The translations under genes were made by a program, and so were the position numbers. Positions 26,111 through 35,324 of a stretch of 64,000 nucleotides of DNA are shown here, in pieces. Source of the DNA: Halolamina salifodinae (lineage in GTDB: Archaea > Halobacteriota > Halobacteria > Halobacteriales > Haloferacaceae); assembly GCF_017874235.1 (NCBI RefSeq), contig NZ_JAGGLC010000001.1, positions 806,001 to 870,000 of the forward strand. The letters are read 5' to 3'. The notes beneath the pieces are model-generated. The model ran no database searches, was not told the DNA's origin, and saw only the letters and a program-made list of their open reading frames with translations. Each line of letters starts with the position of its first letter. The stretch's first letter is position 1.

Positions 26111-26213
26111 GGGACTGAAAGGGGCTGTCGGCTCGGCGAACCCGGACGAAGCAAGCACTGGAGCGGAGCGAAGCGCGCAGCGAGTCCCGGGAGCCGAGCC
26201 GACAGGGGCTTTC
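26111..26213 (+). repeat. Structured intergenic element, family III
   Basis: Long-range inverted repeat: GAAAG (26117) pairs with CTTTC (26209), a symmetric GGG/GGG internal loop follows, then a perfect 13-bp stem CTGTCGGCTCGGC (26125-26137) with 26193-26205. The loop of about 55 nt has purine-rich GGAGCGAAGCG-type sequence. It begins 11 nt after family II copy A and lies upstream of rfcS. I have an unverified memory of similar GGGACTGAAAGGGGC sequences in other haloarchaea. Confidence 0.7.
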
Positions 26214-26298
26214 TCGGTGCTGTTCACCACTTCGAGAACGAACTCCACGTAATCAGTCACCACCGCTAATAACCCAGATAATCGGCCCATCTCCGGTC

Positions 26299-26306
26299 CG
26301 TTTATG
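26299..26306 (+). promoter_or_regulatory. TATA box of rfcS
   Basis: CGTTTATG (core 26301-26306) lies 25-32 nt before the rfcS ATG, so the mRNA is probably leaderless. Confidence 0.5.
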
Positions 26307-26330
26307 CCCCGGCCGCGCCCGTATTCAGGT

Positions 26331-27305
26331 ATGAGCGACGCCGACGCCGAGGAGACGGGCCGGGAGATCTGGATCGAGAAGTACCGGCCCCAGACCCTCG
26401 ACGACATCCACGGGCAGGAAGAAACCATCGAGCGCGTGAAAAGCTACGTCAAGGGCGGTGAGCTGCCGCACATGCTCTTTACAGGTCCTGCCGGAGTTGG
26501 TAAAACGACGACTGCAACCGCAATCGCCCGCGAGATCTACGGCGACGACTGGCGCGGCAACTTCCTCGAACTCAACGCCTCCGACGAGCGCGGGATCGAC
26601 GTGGTGCGGGACCGAATCAAGAACTTCGCGCGCTCGGCCTTTGGCGGCGAGGACTACCGCATCATCTTCCTCGACGAGGCCGACTCCCTGACCTCGGACG
26701 CCCAGTCCGCGCTCCGCCGGACGATGGAGCAGTTCTCGGACAACACCCGCTTCATCCTCTCGTGTAACTACTCCTCGAAGATCATCGACCCGATCCAGTC
26801 CCGGTGTGCGGTGTTCCGCTACTCCCCGCTCTCGGAGGAGGCTATCGCAGGCCAGATCCGCGAGATCGCGGAGACCGAGAACATCGAGATCACCGAGGAG
26901 GGCCTCGACGCACTCGTCTACGCCGCCAACGGCGATATGCGCCGCGCGATCAACAACCTCCAGGCCGCCGCGACGACCGGCGACGTGGTCGACGAGGAAG
27001 CGGTGTATACCGTCACCGCCACCGCCCGGCCCGAGGAGGTCGAGGAGATGGTCGCCGCCGCCGTCGCCGGCGACTTCCCGAAGGCCCGCGCGACGCTTGA
27101 CACCCTCCTGACCGACGTGGGGATGGCCGGCGGCGACATCGTCGACCAGCTCCACCGCTCAGCGTGGGAGTTCGACCTCGACGACCGCGCGGTCGTGCGC
27201 CTGCTGGAGCGACTCGGCGAGGCCGACTACCGCATCGCCGAGGGCGCGAACGAGCAGGTGCAGTTGGAGGCGCTGCTGGCGTCGCTGTCGCTGAAGGACG
27301 AGTAA
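26331..27305 (+). CDS. rfcS: Replication factor C small subunit
   Basis: 324-aa clamp-loader ATPase that loads PCNA at primer ends. Walker A GPAGVGKT 52-59, Walker B FLDEAD 113-118, sensor-1 Asn146, arginine-finger SRC 157-159, then the collar domain. No intein is present, though the P-loop is a known intein site in archaeal RFC genes. Codons 49-65 across that P-loop use A/T third bases strongly, unlike the rest of the gene. Start [10 protein letters not shown] chosen by TATA spacing. Confidence 0.97.
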   Translation: MSDADAEETGREIWIEKYRPQTLDDIHGQEETIERVKSYVKGGELPHMLFTGPAGVGKTTTATAIAREIYGDDWRGNFLELNASDERGIDVVRDRIKNFARSAFGGEDYRIIFLDEADSLTSDAQSALRRTMEQFSDNTRFILSCNYSSKIIDPIQSRCAVFRYSPLSEEAIAGQIREIAETENIEITEEGLDALVYAANGDMRRAINNLQAAATTGDVVDEEAVYTVTATARPEEVEEMVAAAVAGDFPKARATLDTLLTDVGMAGGDIVDQLHRSAWEFDLDDRAVVRLLERLGEADYRIAEGANEQVQLEALLASLSLKDE

Positions 27306-27309
27306 CTGA

Positions 27310-27407
27310 CCGCGAGCGAGGGCGAAGCCCGAGCGAGCGGGGCGGTTTTTTGGTCGAGCTTTTTGCGAGGAGCGGTGGGCCGCAGGCCCACCCGACGAAG
27401 CAAAAAG
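27310..27407 (+). repeat. Structured intergenic element, family I copy 3
   Basis: 27310-27340: 14-bp stem, left arm CCGCGAGCGAGGGC, loop GAA, two tandem G.A pairs (compare copy 1, where the inner GCC/GGC pairs differ but still pair). A T6 run follows at 27346. Core: outer stem CTTTTTGC (27359-27366) with GCAAAAAG (27400-27407), inner stem GGTGGGCC with loop GCA. Located 4 nt after the rfcS stop and 46 nt before priL. Confidence 0.85.
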
Positions 27408-27421
27408 GTCGAGGTCCGAAG

Positions 27422-27431
27422 TCCTTATTCG
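27422..27431 (+). promoter_or_regulatory. TATA box of priL
   Basis: TCCTTATTCG, core CTTATT 25-30 nt before the priL ATG; leaderless spacing. It begins 14 nt after the family I element. Confidence 0.45.
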
Positions 27432-27453
27432 GTCCGCTCCGAAAGCCCGGGGT

Positions 27454-28599
27454 ATGCAGCCGCTTCACGCCCGCTACCCCTTCTTCGACGACGCCCGCGA
27501 GGCCGTCGGGGAGGTGGGGGCTCCGGTGCCCGAACTGGCCGAATCGGGCGCCCCAGCCGTCGAGCGCGGCCGCGAGCGCGTCGAGCGCGCGCTGACCGAA
27601 GGCACCACCGCGCCCGCCGAGCCGAGCCGCTGGAGCGACGAAGCCGAACTGCTCTCCTACCCCGTCTCGCGCGTGCTCGTCTCCCTCTTGGCGGAGGAGC
27701 GGGCCGTCGAGAAGTACGCCACCGCGGAGGCCGCCACCGCGGCCGCGCGCTTCGCCGACGACGTGACTGGCGGCGACGACGGCCTCCGGAGTACGACCGA
27801 CGCCTCCGTCTCGCTGCCGCAAATTCTCCGGGAGTTTGACCTCGAGGACGCGGTCCGGGAGGAACGCCTCGCGGGCGCCGACCGAAACCGCAGCGCGGGC
27901 GCGACCGACCGCGACTGGTACCGCGTCGGCGTCGAGCAGTTCCTCCTGCTCTCGGGCGACTGGGGCGAGGCGTGGCGCCTCGTCAACCGCGAACTCGCCG
28001 ACGGCGAGGTCCGAACCCAGCGCGGCGAACTGTACGGCTCCGACGGCCAGGGCCTGCTCGTGGAGGCCGTCCGCCGTCGGGTCTTGGCGGGCCTGCCGTT
28101 CGATTTCGGCGACGACGACGAGCGCCAGGATGCACTAGAGGACGCGCTCGCGGAACCGCTCTCCTCGCTCCGGGACCTGCTGGGCGAGCGCGTCGTCGCC
28201 GGCGACATCGACGCCGTGCTCCCCGACCTGTTCCCGGAGTGCATCGACGCCCTCCGGGAGCGCGCCGAGAGCGAGGAACTGGACGAAACCGAGTCGTTCG
28301 CGCTGCTCTCCTTCCTCGCGGCCATCGGCCTCGACGCCGAGGAGGCGGTCGCGTTCTGTGCGGAGACGACGCTCGATCCGCGGCAGGTGCGCTACGCGGT
28401 CGAGCGACTCGGCGAGAAACGCGGCGCGCAGTACCCGACGCCGTCGTGTGAGACGCTATCGGCCTACGGGATCTGTACGAACCAGAACGGGCACCGCGAG
28501 CGGTCGAACCACCCGCTGGTGCTCTACCGTGAGCGCGTCAGGGAGACCGACCCGGACGACCGGGTCGACTGGCGCGAACGGGAGTTAGCTCAGTCCTGA
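27454..28599 (+). CDS. priL: DNA primase large subunit
   Basis: 381-aa archaeal/eukaryotic-type primase regulatory subunit, partner of the catalytic PriS (not in this window). The N-terminal half opens with YPFFDDAREAVGE. The C-terminal region carries cysteines near residues 264, 302, 331 and 341 (the last two in SCETLSAYGIC) that probably bind the [4Fe-4S] cluster of the family. It follows rfcS with a structured element between. Confidence 0.9.
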   Translation: MQPLHARYPFFDDAREAVGEVGAPVPELAESGAPAVERGRERVERALTEGTTAPAEPSRWSDEAELLSYPVSRVLVSLLAEERAVEKYATAEAATAAARFADDVTGGDDGLRSTTDASVSLPQILREFDLEDAVREERLAGADRNRSAGATDRDWYRVGVEQFLLLSGDWGEAWRLVNRELADGEVRTQRGELYGSDGQGLLVEAVRRRVLAGLPFDFGDDDERQDALEDALAEPLSSLRDLLGERVVAGDIDAVLPDLFPECIDALRERAESEELDETESFALLSFLAAIGLDAEEAVAFCAETTLDPRQVRYAVERLGEKRGAQYPTPSCETLSAYGICTNQNGHRERSNHPLVLYRERVRETDPDDRVDWRERELAQS

Positions 28600-28796
28600 C
28601 TCGCGAAGTAGACGCCCAGCGCACCCATCAGCAGGATGAAGCCGACCAGCGCGCCCAGCAGCGCGAGCCCGCCGGTTTCGGTGAGTCCGTCGGCGCCACC
28701 GTAGCTGGTACCGACGAAGATGAACGAGGCGATGAACAGCAGGACGGCGGCGATCGAGAGCACGATCTTTCGCCCCATGCCCTCCTCGATTTCCAT
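28590..28796 (-). CDS. Small two-helix membrane protein
   Basis: 68 aa: MEIEEGMGRKIVLSIAAVLL begins the first helix (about 8-31), then a Gly-rich turn and a second helix (about 41-63). No catalytic motif or recognised family. It overlaps the priL stop by 10 nt in convergent orientation. The second Met (28778) is an alternative start. Confidence 0.75.
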   Translation of the reverse strand: MEIEEGMGRKIVLSIAAVLLFIASFIFVGTSYGGADGLTETGGLALLGALVGFILLMGALGVYFASQD

Positions 28797-28839
28797 ACAG
28801 CGAATCGCCGGGGCGCACCCTAAAGCACTTCGATGCGGC

Positions 28840-29394
28840 TCACGCGAGCGCGTCGGCGGCCTCCTCGACGCTGAGGGTGCCGTCGGCGACGGCCTGCAGC
28901 AGCTTTCGGACGCCGTCGTCGGCCCCGTCAGCGTCGCCGTGGCCACCGTCGGGGTTGGCGTGCCCGCGGTCGGTGGCCTCCTCCAGCGTGACTTTCTGCG
29001 TGTCGCCAGCCAGTTCCGGGAGGTCGACGCCGTTGGCCAGCGCGGTCTCCTTTTTCACGCGGTAGTTGCCGCCATCGGTGGTGTAGCAGTCGCCGGGGTG
29101 GAAGAAGTACCAGTCCTCGCGGTCGAAGCGGACGCCGATGCGGGGTTTGGCACCGAAGTTCTGGGCGAAGTAGACGAGTGCTTGGACCTCCTCGCCGGTG
29201 AGGTAGATCGGGTCGCCGGCGGAGGATTTGGCCTCGATGGCGTAGAACGCGTCGGCGTTGCCCGCGAGCACGTCCGGGAGTTCCCGCTGGGTGGCGCCGC
29301 CGCTGGCGGGGGCCCGCATCACGGCGAAGCCGGTGTCGTCGAGGCGGTTGACGAGTTCGCGCTCCCGTCGGTCGCCTTTCCGGTTCGTGGGCAT
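28840..29394 (-). CDS. hjc: Holliday junction resolvase Hjc
   Basis: 184 aa. The N-terminal 120 residues are the archaeal Hjc fold with nuclease residues in [13 protein letters not shown] (Glu), ELPDVLAG (Asp) and FYAIEAKSS (Glu-X-Lys). The last 45 or so residues are a haloarchaeal acidic tail ending in a helix ([19 protein letters not shown]). It resolves four-way junctions in recombination. A family II structured element lies upstream of its start. Confidence 0.93.
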   Translation of the reverse strand: MPTNRKGDRRERELVNRLDDTGFAVMRAPASGGATQRELPDVLAGNADAFYAIEAKSSAGDPIYLTGEEVQALVYFAQNFGAKPRIGVRFDREDWYFFHPGDCYTTDGGNYRVKKETALANGVDLPELAGDTQKVTLEEATDRGHANPDGGHGDADGADDGVRKLLQAVADGTLSVEEAADALA

Positions 29395-29496
29395 GGGTTG
29401 TGGTGTGGTGTGGGTGGGGAAAAGGTGGTCGGTGATGGGTTGGCGTCGCGGGGTTTGGTGTGTTCGGTGGGATCTGGGAGGGCGCTCACTGGAAGA

Positions 29497-29808
29497 ACGA
29501 CGACGACAGCAACAGCAGCTTGATCGTTGGCAACTTGCGGCCGCAGGGCGCCGGGGACAAGCCCCGGCGCAGTCCCGAGTCCCCACCCCTCCCCCCGCGC
29601 TCGCGACAGGCGCGAGCGCGAGGCGTCCACCGCAACCGCGGCGGCGGTGGCGCGAAGCGGACGCGACCTTGTGTCGCGACTCAGCGCGAGGGACGAGCGA
29701 GGGTTAAGCCCGAGCGAGTCGGTTGGGGAGGCTGTGGCTGCGGCGCGCGGCGGTGCGGTCACAAGTGGTCATGGGAACTCCGCGGTGCTGTTCGCGGTCG
29801 CTGTCGCA
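29497..29808 (+). repeat. Structured intergenic element, family II copy B
   Basis: In the 458-nt gap between hjc and ahcY. Left arm X 29502-29537 (contains CGTTGGCAACTTG), stem GCGCCGGGG (29548-29570), the C-rich run, stem GCGCTCGCG, stem CCACCGC/GCGGTGG, stem CGCGAC with loop CTTGT, hairpin 29692-29720 (left arm GACGAGCGAGGG, loop TTAAG, two tandem G.A pairs), then GCGGTGCGGTCACAAGT and right arm Y (GGTCATGGGAACTCCGCGGT). This is the most complete copy. Confidence 0.88.
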
Positions 29809-29852
29809 ACAACCCACTCAAAAGCACGCCAAAAAGAAACGCTACAACCGAA

Positions 29853-31136
29853 TCAGGTCCCGTGCTGCCACGAGGCCATGTACTCGACCTGCTCGTCAGT
29901 AAGCCCGTCGTGTTCCACACCCTCCGCAGCCAGTTTGATCTGTGCGACCTCCTTGTCCAGTTCGTCCGGCACCTCGTGGACGCCCGCCTCGTAGCTGTCG
30001 CCGTTCTCGACGATCTCCCGGACACAGACAGCCTGAATCCCGAAGGACTGGTCCATCACTTCGACCGGGTGGCCCAGGCCGACAGGCGCGGCCAGGTTCA
30101 CCAGCCGTCCCTCCGCAAGCACGTTCAGTCGGCGGCCGTCTTCCATCTCGAACGCCTCGACGCCGTCGCGTGCCTCGTAGCGGTCGACCGCGAGGTCGTC
30201 GAGTTCGTCGAGGTTGATCTCTACGTCGAAGTGGCCGGCGTTGGCGAGGATGGCGCCGTCCTGCATCTCCTCGAAGTGGAGTTCGGTGATCACGTCGCGG
30301 TTCCCGGTGGTCGTGATGAACACGTCGCCCTGCCGGGCGGCCTCGGCCATCGGGAGCACGTCGTAGCCCTCCATGTGCGCTTCGAGCGCCTTGCGTGGTT
30401 CGACCTCACAGACGACCACGTTGGCGTCCAGACCCTCGGCCTTCTTGGCGACGCCCTGCCCGCAGTAACCGTAGCCGGCGACGACGACGGTTTTGCCGGC
30501 CCACGAGAGGTTCGTGGTCATCGCGATAGCGGAAAGCGCCGACTCGCCCGTGCCGTGGACGTTGTCGAACAGGCGCTTCATCGGGGTGTCGTTGACCGCG
30601 AACATCGGGTACTTCAGCTCGCCGTCCTGGTCCATCGCGCGCAGGCGGTGGACCCCAGTGGTCGTCTCCTCGGCGCCGCCGACGATGGAGTCGATCAGTT
30701 CGGGGTGCTCCTGGTGGATGCGGAACACCATGTCCGCGCCGTCGTCGACCGTGATCGTCGGCTCGTGGTCGATGACGGACTCGATGGCGGCGTAGTACTC
30801 CTCGTCGTCGACCCCCCGCACTGCGTAGGAGGTGACGTTGTCGACGGCGTCCAGCGCGACGGACACGTCGTCGTGGGTCGAGAGCGGGTTGCAGCCAGTG
30901 ACCGCGACCTCGGCGCCGCCGATGGCGAGCGTCTCGACGAGCACGGCCGTCTTGGCCTCGACGTGCATCGCCATCCCGATGGTCTCGCCCGTGAGGGGTT
31001 TCGTGGCCGCGAAATCCTCGCGGAGCGACTGGAGGATGGGCATGTGCTGGAGCGCCCAGTCCATCTTCTGGCGACCCTCCTCGCGCAGGGCCTCGACGTC
31101 CTCGACGTGCGCGGTGACGCGCTCGTAGGAACTCAT
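29853..31136 (-). CDS. ahcY: S-adenosylhomocysteine hydrolase
   Basis: 427-aa NAD-dependent enzyme splitting SAH into adenosine and homocysteine, keeping methyltransferases free of product inhibition. NAD-binding loop [16 protein letters not shown] is near residue 202-217. Substrate residues are in GKTVVV and [11 protein letters not shown]. Start [15 protein letters not shown] replaces a longer frame. It is followed upstream by the MTA/SAH deaminase gene on the same strand (94-nt gap), so both serve salvage of S-adenosyl products. Confidence 0.96.
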   Translation of the reverse strand: MSSYERVTAHVEDVEALREEGRQKMDWALQHMPILQSLREDFAATKPLTGETIGMAMHVEAKTAVLVETLAIGGAEVAVTGCNPLSTHDDVSVALDAVDNVTSYAVRGVDDEEYYAAIESVIDHEPTITVDDGADMVFRIHQEHPELIDSIVGGAEETTTGVHRLRAMDQDGELKYPMFAVNDTPMKRLFDNVHGTGESALSAIAMTTNLSWAGKTVVVAGYGYCGQGVAKKAEGLDANVVVCEVEPRKALEAHMEGYDVLPMAEAARQGDVFITTTGNRDVITELHFEEMQDGAILANAGHFDVEINLDELDDLAVDRYEARDGVEAFEMEDGRRLNVLAEGRLVNLAAPVGLGHPVEVMDQSFGIQAVCVREIVENGDSYEAGVHEVPDELDKEVAQIKLAAEGVEHDGLTDEQVEYMASWQHGT

Positions 31137-31230
31137 GGCTGTGGGTTCTGGGAGTGGGAGCAAAACGGTGTCGAACGCCACGCGCACACAGGACAGGAAC
31201 AGGTGGTCGACAAAGACGGAGCGGCGACGC

Positions 31231-32535
31231 CTACGCCACCCGCTCTACCAGATCCGCGGCCTGCTCTTCCGCGCGCTCTTTCACCGCCTCGGCGTCCATC
31301 GTCTGAATTTCCTGGTCCTCCATCAGCACCTGCCCGTCACAGACCGTGTGGCGCACGTCCTGCCCGCTCGCGGCGTAGGCGAGGTGGCTCACCAGATCGT
31401 GTTCGGGCGTCAGATGCGCAGCATCCAGATCGACGACCGCCAGATCCGCCGTCGCGCCCGCCTCGACGCGGCCGGCGTCGAAGCCAAGCGCCGCCGCCGA
31501 GCCCTCGGTGGCCATCCGGACCGCCGCGCTGGCCGGCACCGCGGCGGCGTCCTCGGCGCCGAGTTTCCCCAGCATCGCGGCGTCGCGGATCTCGTCGAAC
31601 ATGTCCAGATCGTTGTTCGACGCCGCGCCGTCGGTGCCGAGGCCGACCGTGATCCCGGCGTCGAGCATCGCCTGCACCGGGGCGATCCCGGAGGCGAGTT
31701 TGGCGTTCGAGGCCGGGCAGTGGACCGCCGTCGCCTCCGAGTCGGCGAGTCGCTCGATTTCCTCGTCGTCGACGTGGACGCAGTGCGCGAGGAAGTCGCC
31801 GTCCTCAAGCAGGCCGATCTCCTCGGCGTACTCCAGCGGTCGGACGCCACGCTCGTCGACGATGGGGTCGACCTCGTCGGTGGTCTCGTTGGCGTGGATG
31901 TGGACCGGCACGTCGACCTCGCGGGCGCGCTCGACGGCGTCGCACAGAAGTTCCTCGTTGACGGTGGTCAGCGAGTGGGGCATCACTGCCGTCGAGATGC
32001 GGCCGCCGCCGAGGTTGTCGTACTGGTCCGCGAAGTTGACGCTCTTCTCCATGTCCGCGCGGGCGTCCTCGGGGTCCTTGCCGACGGAGACGAAGCCGTG
32101 GCCCAGCATCGCGCGCAGGCCCGACGCCTCGACGACGCCGGCGACGTGTGGCTCCTCGAAGTACATGTCCGCGAAACCCGTTGTCCCGGTGCGGATCATC
32201 TCCACCGCGGCGAGTTCGGTGCCGATACGGATGTCCTCGGCGGTGAGTTCACCCTCCGCGGGCCAGATGTCCTCCTGCAGCCACGCGTCGAGGGGTTTGT
32301 CGTCGGCGTACCCCCGGAGCAGCGCCATGGCGGCGTGGCCGTGGGCGTTGATCAACCCCGGGATGACGAGGCCGCCCTCGGCGTCGAGGGTCTCGGCAGG
32401 GTCGGTATCGGGGTCCGGGTCGGGGTCGGCGACTGACTCGATGGTACCGGTCGACTGATCGACGAGGACGTCCGATTCGGTGACGGAGTGGTCGGGGTGG
32501 AGCACGCGACCGTTCGCGATGTGGAGCGTGGGCAT
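31231..32535 (-). CDS. mtaD: 5-methylthioadenosine/S-adenosylhomocysteine deaminase
   Basis: 434-aa amidohydrolase of the MTA/SAH (or 5'-deoxyadenosine) deaminase group. Metal ligands: INAHGHAAM (HXH), the PVHIHANE His, LAHCVHVD and [11 protein letters not shown]sp. A short Asp-Pro tandem (encoded near 32400-32430) sits in the N-terminal beta domain. It converts adenosyl thioethers to inosyl forms. Paired with ahcY. The exact preference (MTA, SAH or 5'-deoxyadenosine) cannot be told. Confidence 0.9.
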   Translation of the reverse strand: MPTLHIANGRVLHPDHSVTESDVLVDQSTGTIESVADPDPDPDTDPAETLDAEGGLVIPGLINAHGHAAMALLRGYADDKPLDAWLQEDIWPAEGELTAEDIRIGTELAAVEMIRTGTTGFADMYFEEPHVAGVVEASGLRAMLGHGFVSVGKDPEDARADMEKSVNFADQYDNLGGGRISTAVMPHSLTTVNEELLCDAVERAREVDVPVHIHANETTDEVDPIVDERGVRPLEYAEEIGLLEDGDFLAHCVHVDDEEIERLADSEATAVHCPASNAKLASGIAPVQAMLDAGITVGLGTDGAASNNDLDMFDEIRDAAMLGKLGAEDAAAVPASAAVRMATEGSAAALGFDAGRVEAGATADLAVVDLDAAHLTPEHDLVSHLAYAASGQDVRHTVCDGQVLMEDQEIQTMDAEAVKERAEEQAADLVERVA

Positions 32536-32579
32536 GGTCGAGCGGTCGGGGCGGGGGGAGCGTTAAGCCGTCGTTCCCG

Positions 32580-32954
32580 CTACACCGGCGCCGACCCGAT
32601 CAGCACCACCAGCGCGAACAGCATCGCGCCGAGGATGACGCTCACGACGAAGTGGATCAGTACGGCGGCGGCGAGCAGCCGACGGCCGAGATCGTGGAGA
32701 TAGCGGAACGCCGCGGCGTCGACGGCCAGCGCGGCCGCCAGCGCGAGGAAGGAGGGGAGTTCGAACGTCGCGGCGAGGAAGGCGATGGCCGCGATGGGCG
32801 GCCCCACGAGCGCGTGTCGGCGGAGCGACACGTCGCCGAGCAGATTCCGCGCGGCGAGAAACGCCGTGAACGAGAGGAACGCCGCGAACGCGACGTACGT
32901 TGCCAGCACGGGGAGGGTCGTGGACTGCAGCGGGCCCAAGGAGAGTACGAGCAT
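32580..32954 (-). CDS. Small membrane protein upstream of tbp
   Basis: 124 aa with four hydrophobic helices (about 12-35, 47-62, 67-85, 92-118). No recognised motif. It starts 3 nt after the tbp stop on the same strand, so it is very likely co-transcribed with tbp. The link may only be positional. Confidence 0.75.
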   Translation of the reverse strand: MLVLSLGPLQSTTLPVLATYVAFAAFLSFTAFLAARNLLGDVSLRRHALVGPPIAAIAFLAATFELPSFLALAAALAVDAAAFRYLHDLGRRLLAAAVLIHFVVSVILGAMLFALVVLIGSAPV

Positions 32955-32957
32955 CCC

Positions 32958-33518
32958 TCAGTCGAGCAGCCCGAGTTCGGCGAGGCGCTCGGAGATCACG
33001 TCGACGGCCTCGGCGGCGTCGCTGGGCGCCTTCCCGCCGGTGATCACCAGCTTCCCGGAGCCAAAGAGGAGGGAAACGACGTCCGGTTCCTCCAGGCGGT
33101 AGACCAGCCCGGGGAACTGCTCTGGCTCGTACTCGATGCTCTCGAGGCCGAGCCCGATGGCGATGGCGTTGAGGTTCAGACTCTCGCCCAGGTCGGCACT
33201 GGTGACGATGTTCTGGACCGTGATCTCGGGGTCCTCCTCGATGGGGATGCTCAGGTCGCGGAGCTTCTCGAAGACGATTTCGAGGCTCTCATAGACGGCG
33301 TCGGTTGACTTCGCGCCGGTGCAGACGATCTTGCCCGAGCGGAAGATCAGCGCGGCGGATTTGGGGTCCTCGGTGCGGTAGACCAGCCCCGGGAACTGCT
33401 CGGGGTCGTAGTCGGCGCCCTCGAGGTCCATGGCGACGCTCTGGAGATCGAGCTCCTGGCCGATGCCCGTCGAGGCAACGACGTTCTCGATGGTGATCGT
33501 CTCCTTGGGATCGGTCAT
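32958..33518 (-). CDS. tbp: TATA-box-binding protein
   Basis: 186-aa general transcription factor. Two direct repeats of the saddle fold: about 8-90 and 98-180, each with the motif EQFPGLVYR and a strand SGKIVCTGAKS / SGKLVITGGKA. The acidic surface is typical of halophiles. A palindromic TATA sequence lies 24-31 nt upstream, so the gene is leaderless and may regulate itself through its own TATA box. A TFB gene lies 22 kb away. Confidence 0.97.
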   Translation of the reverse strand: MTDPKETITIENVVASTGIGQELDLQSVAMDLEGADYDPEQFPGLVYRTEDPKSAALIFRSGKIVCTGAKSTDAVYESLEIVFEKLRDLSIPIEEDPEITVQNIVTSADLGESLNLNAIAIGLGLESIEYEPEQFPGLVYRLEEPDVVSLLFGSGKLVITGGKAPSDAAEAVDVISERLAELGLLD

Positions 33519-33541
33519 CGCCTTAAGTGTCGAGGGTGAGG

Positions 33542-33550
33542 TTTAAATAG
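33542..33550. promoter_or_regulatory. TATA box of tbp (possibly bidirectional)
   Basis: TTTAAATAG on the plus strand, TATTTAAA on the minus strand, 24-31 nt upstream of tbp. The near-symmetric sequence could also drive the divergent methyltransferase gene. Confidence 0.6.
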
Positions 33551-33653
33551 GTTGGTGAGTCCGGCAAGCAAGGAACCGCCCGAGGGGACGGCGTCGACTC
33601 CGCCGGGGCGGCGGAACGCCAGCCTCTTTCCCGCCGCGGGCGCACCGGGAGGC

Positions 33654-34712
33654 GTGTACTGTCTCGAACTCGCCGGCGAGGACGACGCGTTCGCGGCCCG
33701 CGAAGCCGAGGCCGCGGCGGCCGGCGTCGACCCCCTCGCGCCGGGGCTCGCGCTCGCGGGCCACGTCGACCGCGAGCGACTCCGGGGGCTGGCCTATACC
33801 CACGCCGCCGACGAGCTGGTGGCCCGAACCGAGGCAGGGATTCACGCTGCCGAAATTGCGCTCGAGGCGGCGGCGCCGTTCGACCGCGAGGGCACTGTGG
33901 CGGTCCGCGCACGTGACGTACGCGGGCTGACGGGCGTGAGCACCGCCGACGCCGAGCGCCGACTCGGCGGCGTGCTCGTGGCACAGGGCTACGAGGTCGA
34001 CCTCGACGACCCCGATCACGAACTTCGAGCGCTGTTCTCCGCCGCGGAGGGACTGGAAGATCCGGACGGCTCGGAGGGCGCCGACGCACCCGGACGAATT
34101 CCCGCGAGCGACGGCGTCTGCGTGCTGGGCTGGCTCGGTACGGAGTCCGAGCGGGGCTTCGGCGAGCGCCGCCCCACGGACCGGCCGTTCTTCCAACCCG
34201 GGAGCATGGCGCCGATGGACGCCCGGGCACTGGCGAACATCGCCGGCGCGGCGCCTGGGCGGACGATTCTCGACCCCATGTGCGGTACCGGCGGCACGCT
34301 GATCGAGGCGGGTCTCGTCGGCGCCGACGTGGTCGGGACCGACGCCCAGTGGAAGATGGTCCGCGGGACGAAGAAGAACCTCGACGCACTCGTGGAGGGG
34401 GTCGACGCCCACGTTTCCCGCGCGGACGCGACCCGACTCCCGCTCCGGGACGACGTCGTCGGCGGCGTCGTCTTCGACGCGCCCTACGGCCGGCAGTCGA
34501 AGATCGCGACTCACCGGCTGGAGGACCTCGTCGGGGGTGCGCTCAGAGAAGTCGCACGGGTTAGCGGCGACGACGCGACCTGTGTGCTGATGGCCGACCG
34601 CGACTGGCGCGAAGCCGTGGCACCGACCGAGTGGCGGGTCACGGACCGCTTCGAGCGCCGGGTTCACGGCTCGCTGACCCGGCACGTGCACGTCCTCGAA
34701 AAGCCGCCCTGA
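33654..34712 (+). CDS. tRNA (guanine-N2)-methyltransferase, G10 type
   Basis: 352 aa from a GTG preceded by GGGAGGC. N-terminal THUMP-like region (about 60-130), then a Rossmann methyltransferase with motif I LDPMCGTGGTLIEAG and motif IV DAPYGRQS, the arrangement of archaeal Trm-G10 enzymes that make N2,N2-dimethylguanosine at position 10. The frame is open back to 33552, but the family normally begins near YCLELAGEDDAF. Motif IV has DAPYG where the consensus is DPPYG. Confidence 0.88.
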   Translation: MYCLELAGEDDAFAAREAEAAAAGVDPLAPGLALAGHVDRERLRGLAYTHAADELVARTEAGIHAAEIALEAAAPFDREGTVAVRARDVRGLTGVSTADAERRLGGVLVAQGYEVDLDDPDHELRALFSAAEGLEDPDGSEGADAPGRIPASDGVCVLGWLGTESERGFGERRPTDRPFFQPGSMAPMDARALANIAGAAPGRTILDPMCGTGGTLIEAGLVGADVVGTDAQWKMVRGTKKNLDALVEGVDAHVSRADATRLPLRDDVVGGVVFDAPYGRQSKIATHRLEDLVGGALREVARVSGDDATCVLMADRDWREAVAPTEWRVTDRFERRVHGSLTRHVHVLEKPP

Positions 34713-34721
34713 TTACGCCGC

Positions 34722-35324
34722 CTACGCCGCCGGATCGACGGCGACGACCGACTCGCCGGCCGTCACGTTCTCGCCCTCCTTCACCCGCAGATCCGCGAAC
34801 TCGACGCGTTCGGGCAGGAGCACGTCGGCGCGACTGCCGAAGCTGATGTGTCCGAGTCGCTCGCCGCGTTCGAGGGCGTCGCCCTCCTCGATGTAGGGGT
34901 GGATCCGCCGGGCGAACCAGCCGGCGATCAGCGACACCTCGAACTCCCCACAGTCGATGTCGACGCGCTCGTTCCGGTCCGAGTCCTTCGTGAACGCCGG
35001 CTTGTTCGCGCCGGGGCGGTGGGTGACTGATTCGACGGTTCCCGACGCCGGCGCGCGGTTGACGTGAACGTCGGTGACGTTCATGAACACCCCCACGCGG
35101 ATGCGGCCCTCCTCCTCGCGGATCACCGAGACGCTGCCGTCGGCGGGGGCGACGTACCCCGATTCGGGCGGCTCGCGGGCTGGGTCGCGGTGGAACAGCA
35201 CCGCCGCGATCCCCAGCGCGACGAGTCCAAGGCCGAACGGGCCGGAGACGGGCGTGAGGAGGAACCCAGCGAGCAGCGGCGGGACGCCGTACTTTATCGC
35301 GCCGGGCGAAATTCCTCGGACCAT
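34722..35324 (-). CDS. asd: Phosphatidylserine decarboxylase (archaeal type)
   Basis: 200-aa short-form PSD-like enzyme; makes (archaetidyl)ethanolamine from the serine lipid. The self-cleavage site forming the pyruvoyl cofactor is the Gly-Ser in ISFGSRADV, near residue 163. Membrane-associating helices lie at about 12-43. Also present: PADGSVSVIREEE and FMNVTDVHVNRAP. Directly abuts (0-nt gap) the RFC-like gene upstream, so translation is probably coupled. Confidence 0.9.
   Translation of the reverse strand: MVRGISPGAIKYGVPPLLAGFLLTPVSGPFGLGLVALGIAAVLFHRDPAREPPESGYVAPADGSVSVIREEEGRIRVGVFMNVTDVHVNRAPASGTVESVTHRPGANKPAFTKDSDRNERVDIDCGEFEVSLIAGWFARRIHPYIEEGDALERGERLGHISFGSRADVLLPERVEFADLRVKEGENVTAGESVVAVDPAA

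Noticed and set aside
25849..26213. CRISPR array
   Set aside because: Repeats here are internal palindromes of differing sequence, without regular spacers or direct repeats of constant length, and no cas gene is in the window.
26331..27305. Intein in rfcS
   Set aside because: The P-loop is contiguous and the protein length is normal. Only a codon-use anomaly remains.
29460..31652. 730-codon plus-strand frame across ahcY and a structured repeat
   Set aside because: It is antisense to ahcY, and its left part translates the palindromic repeat.
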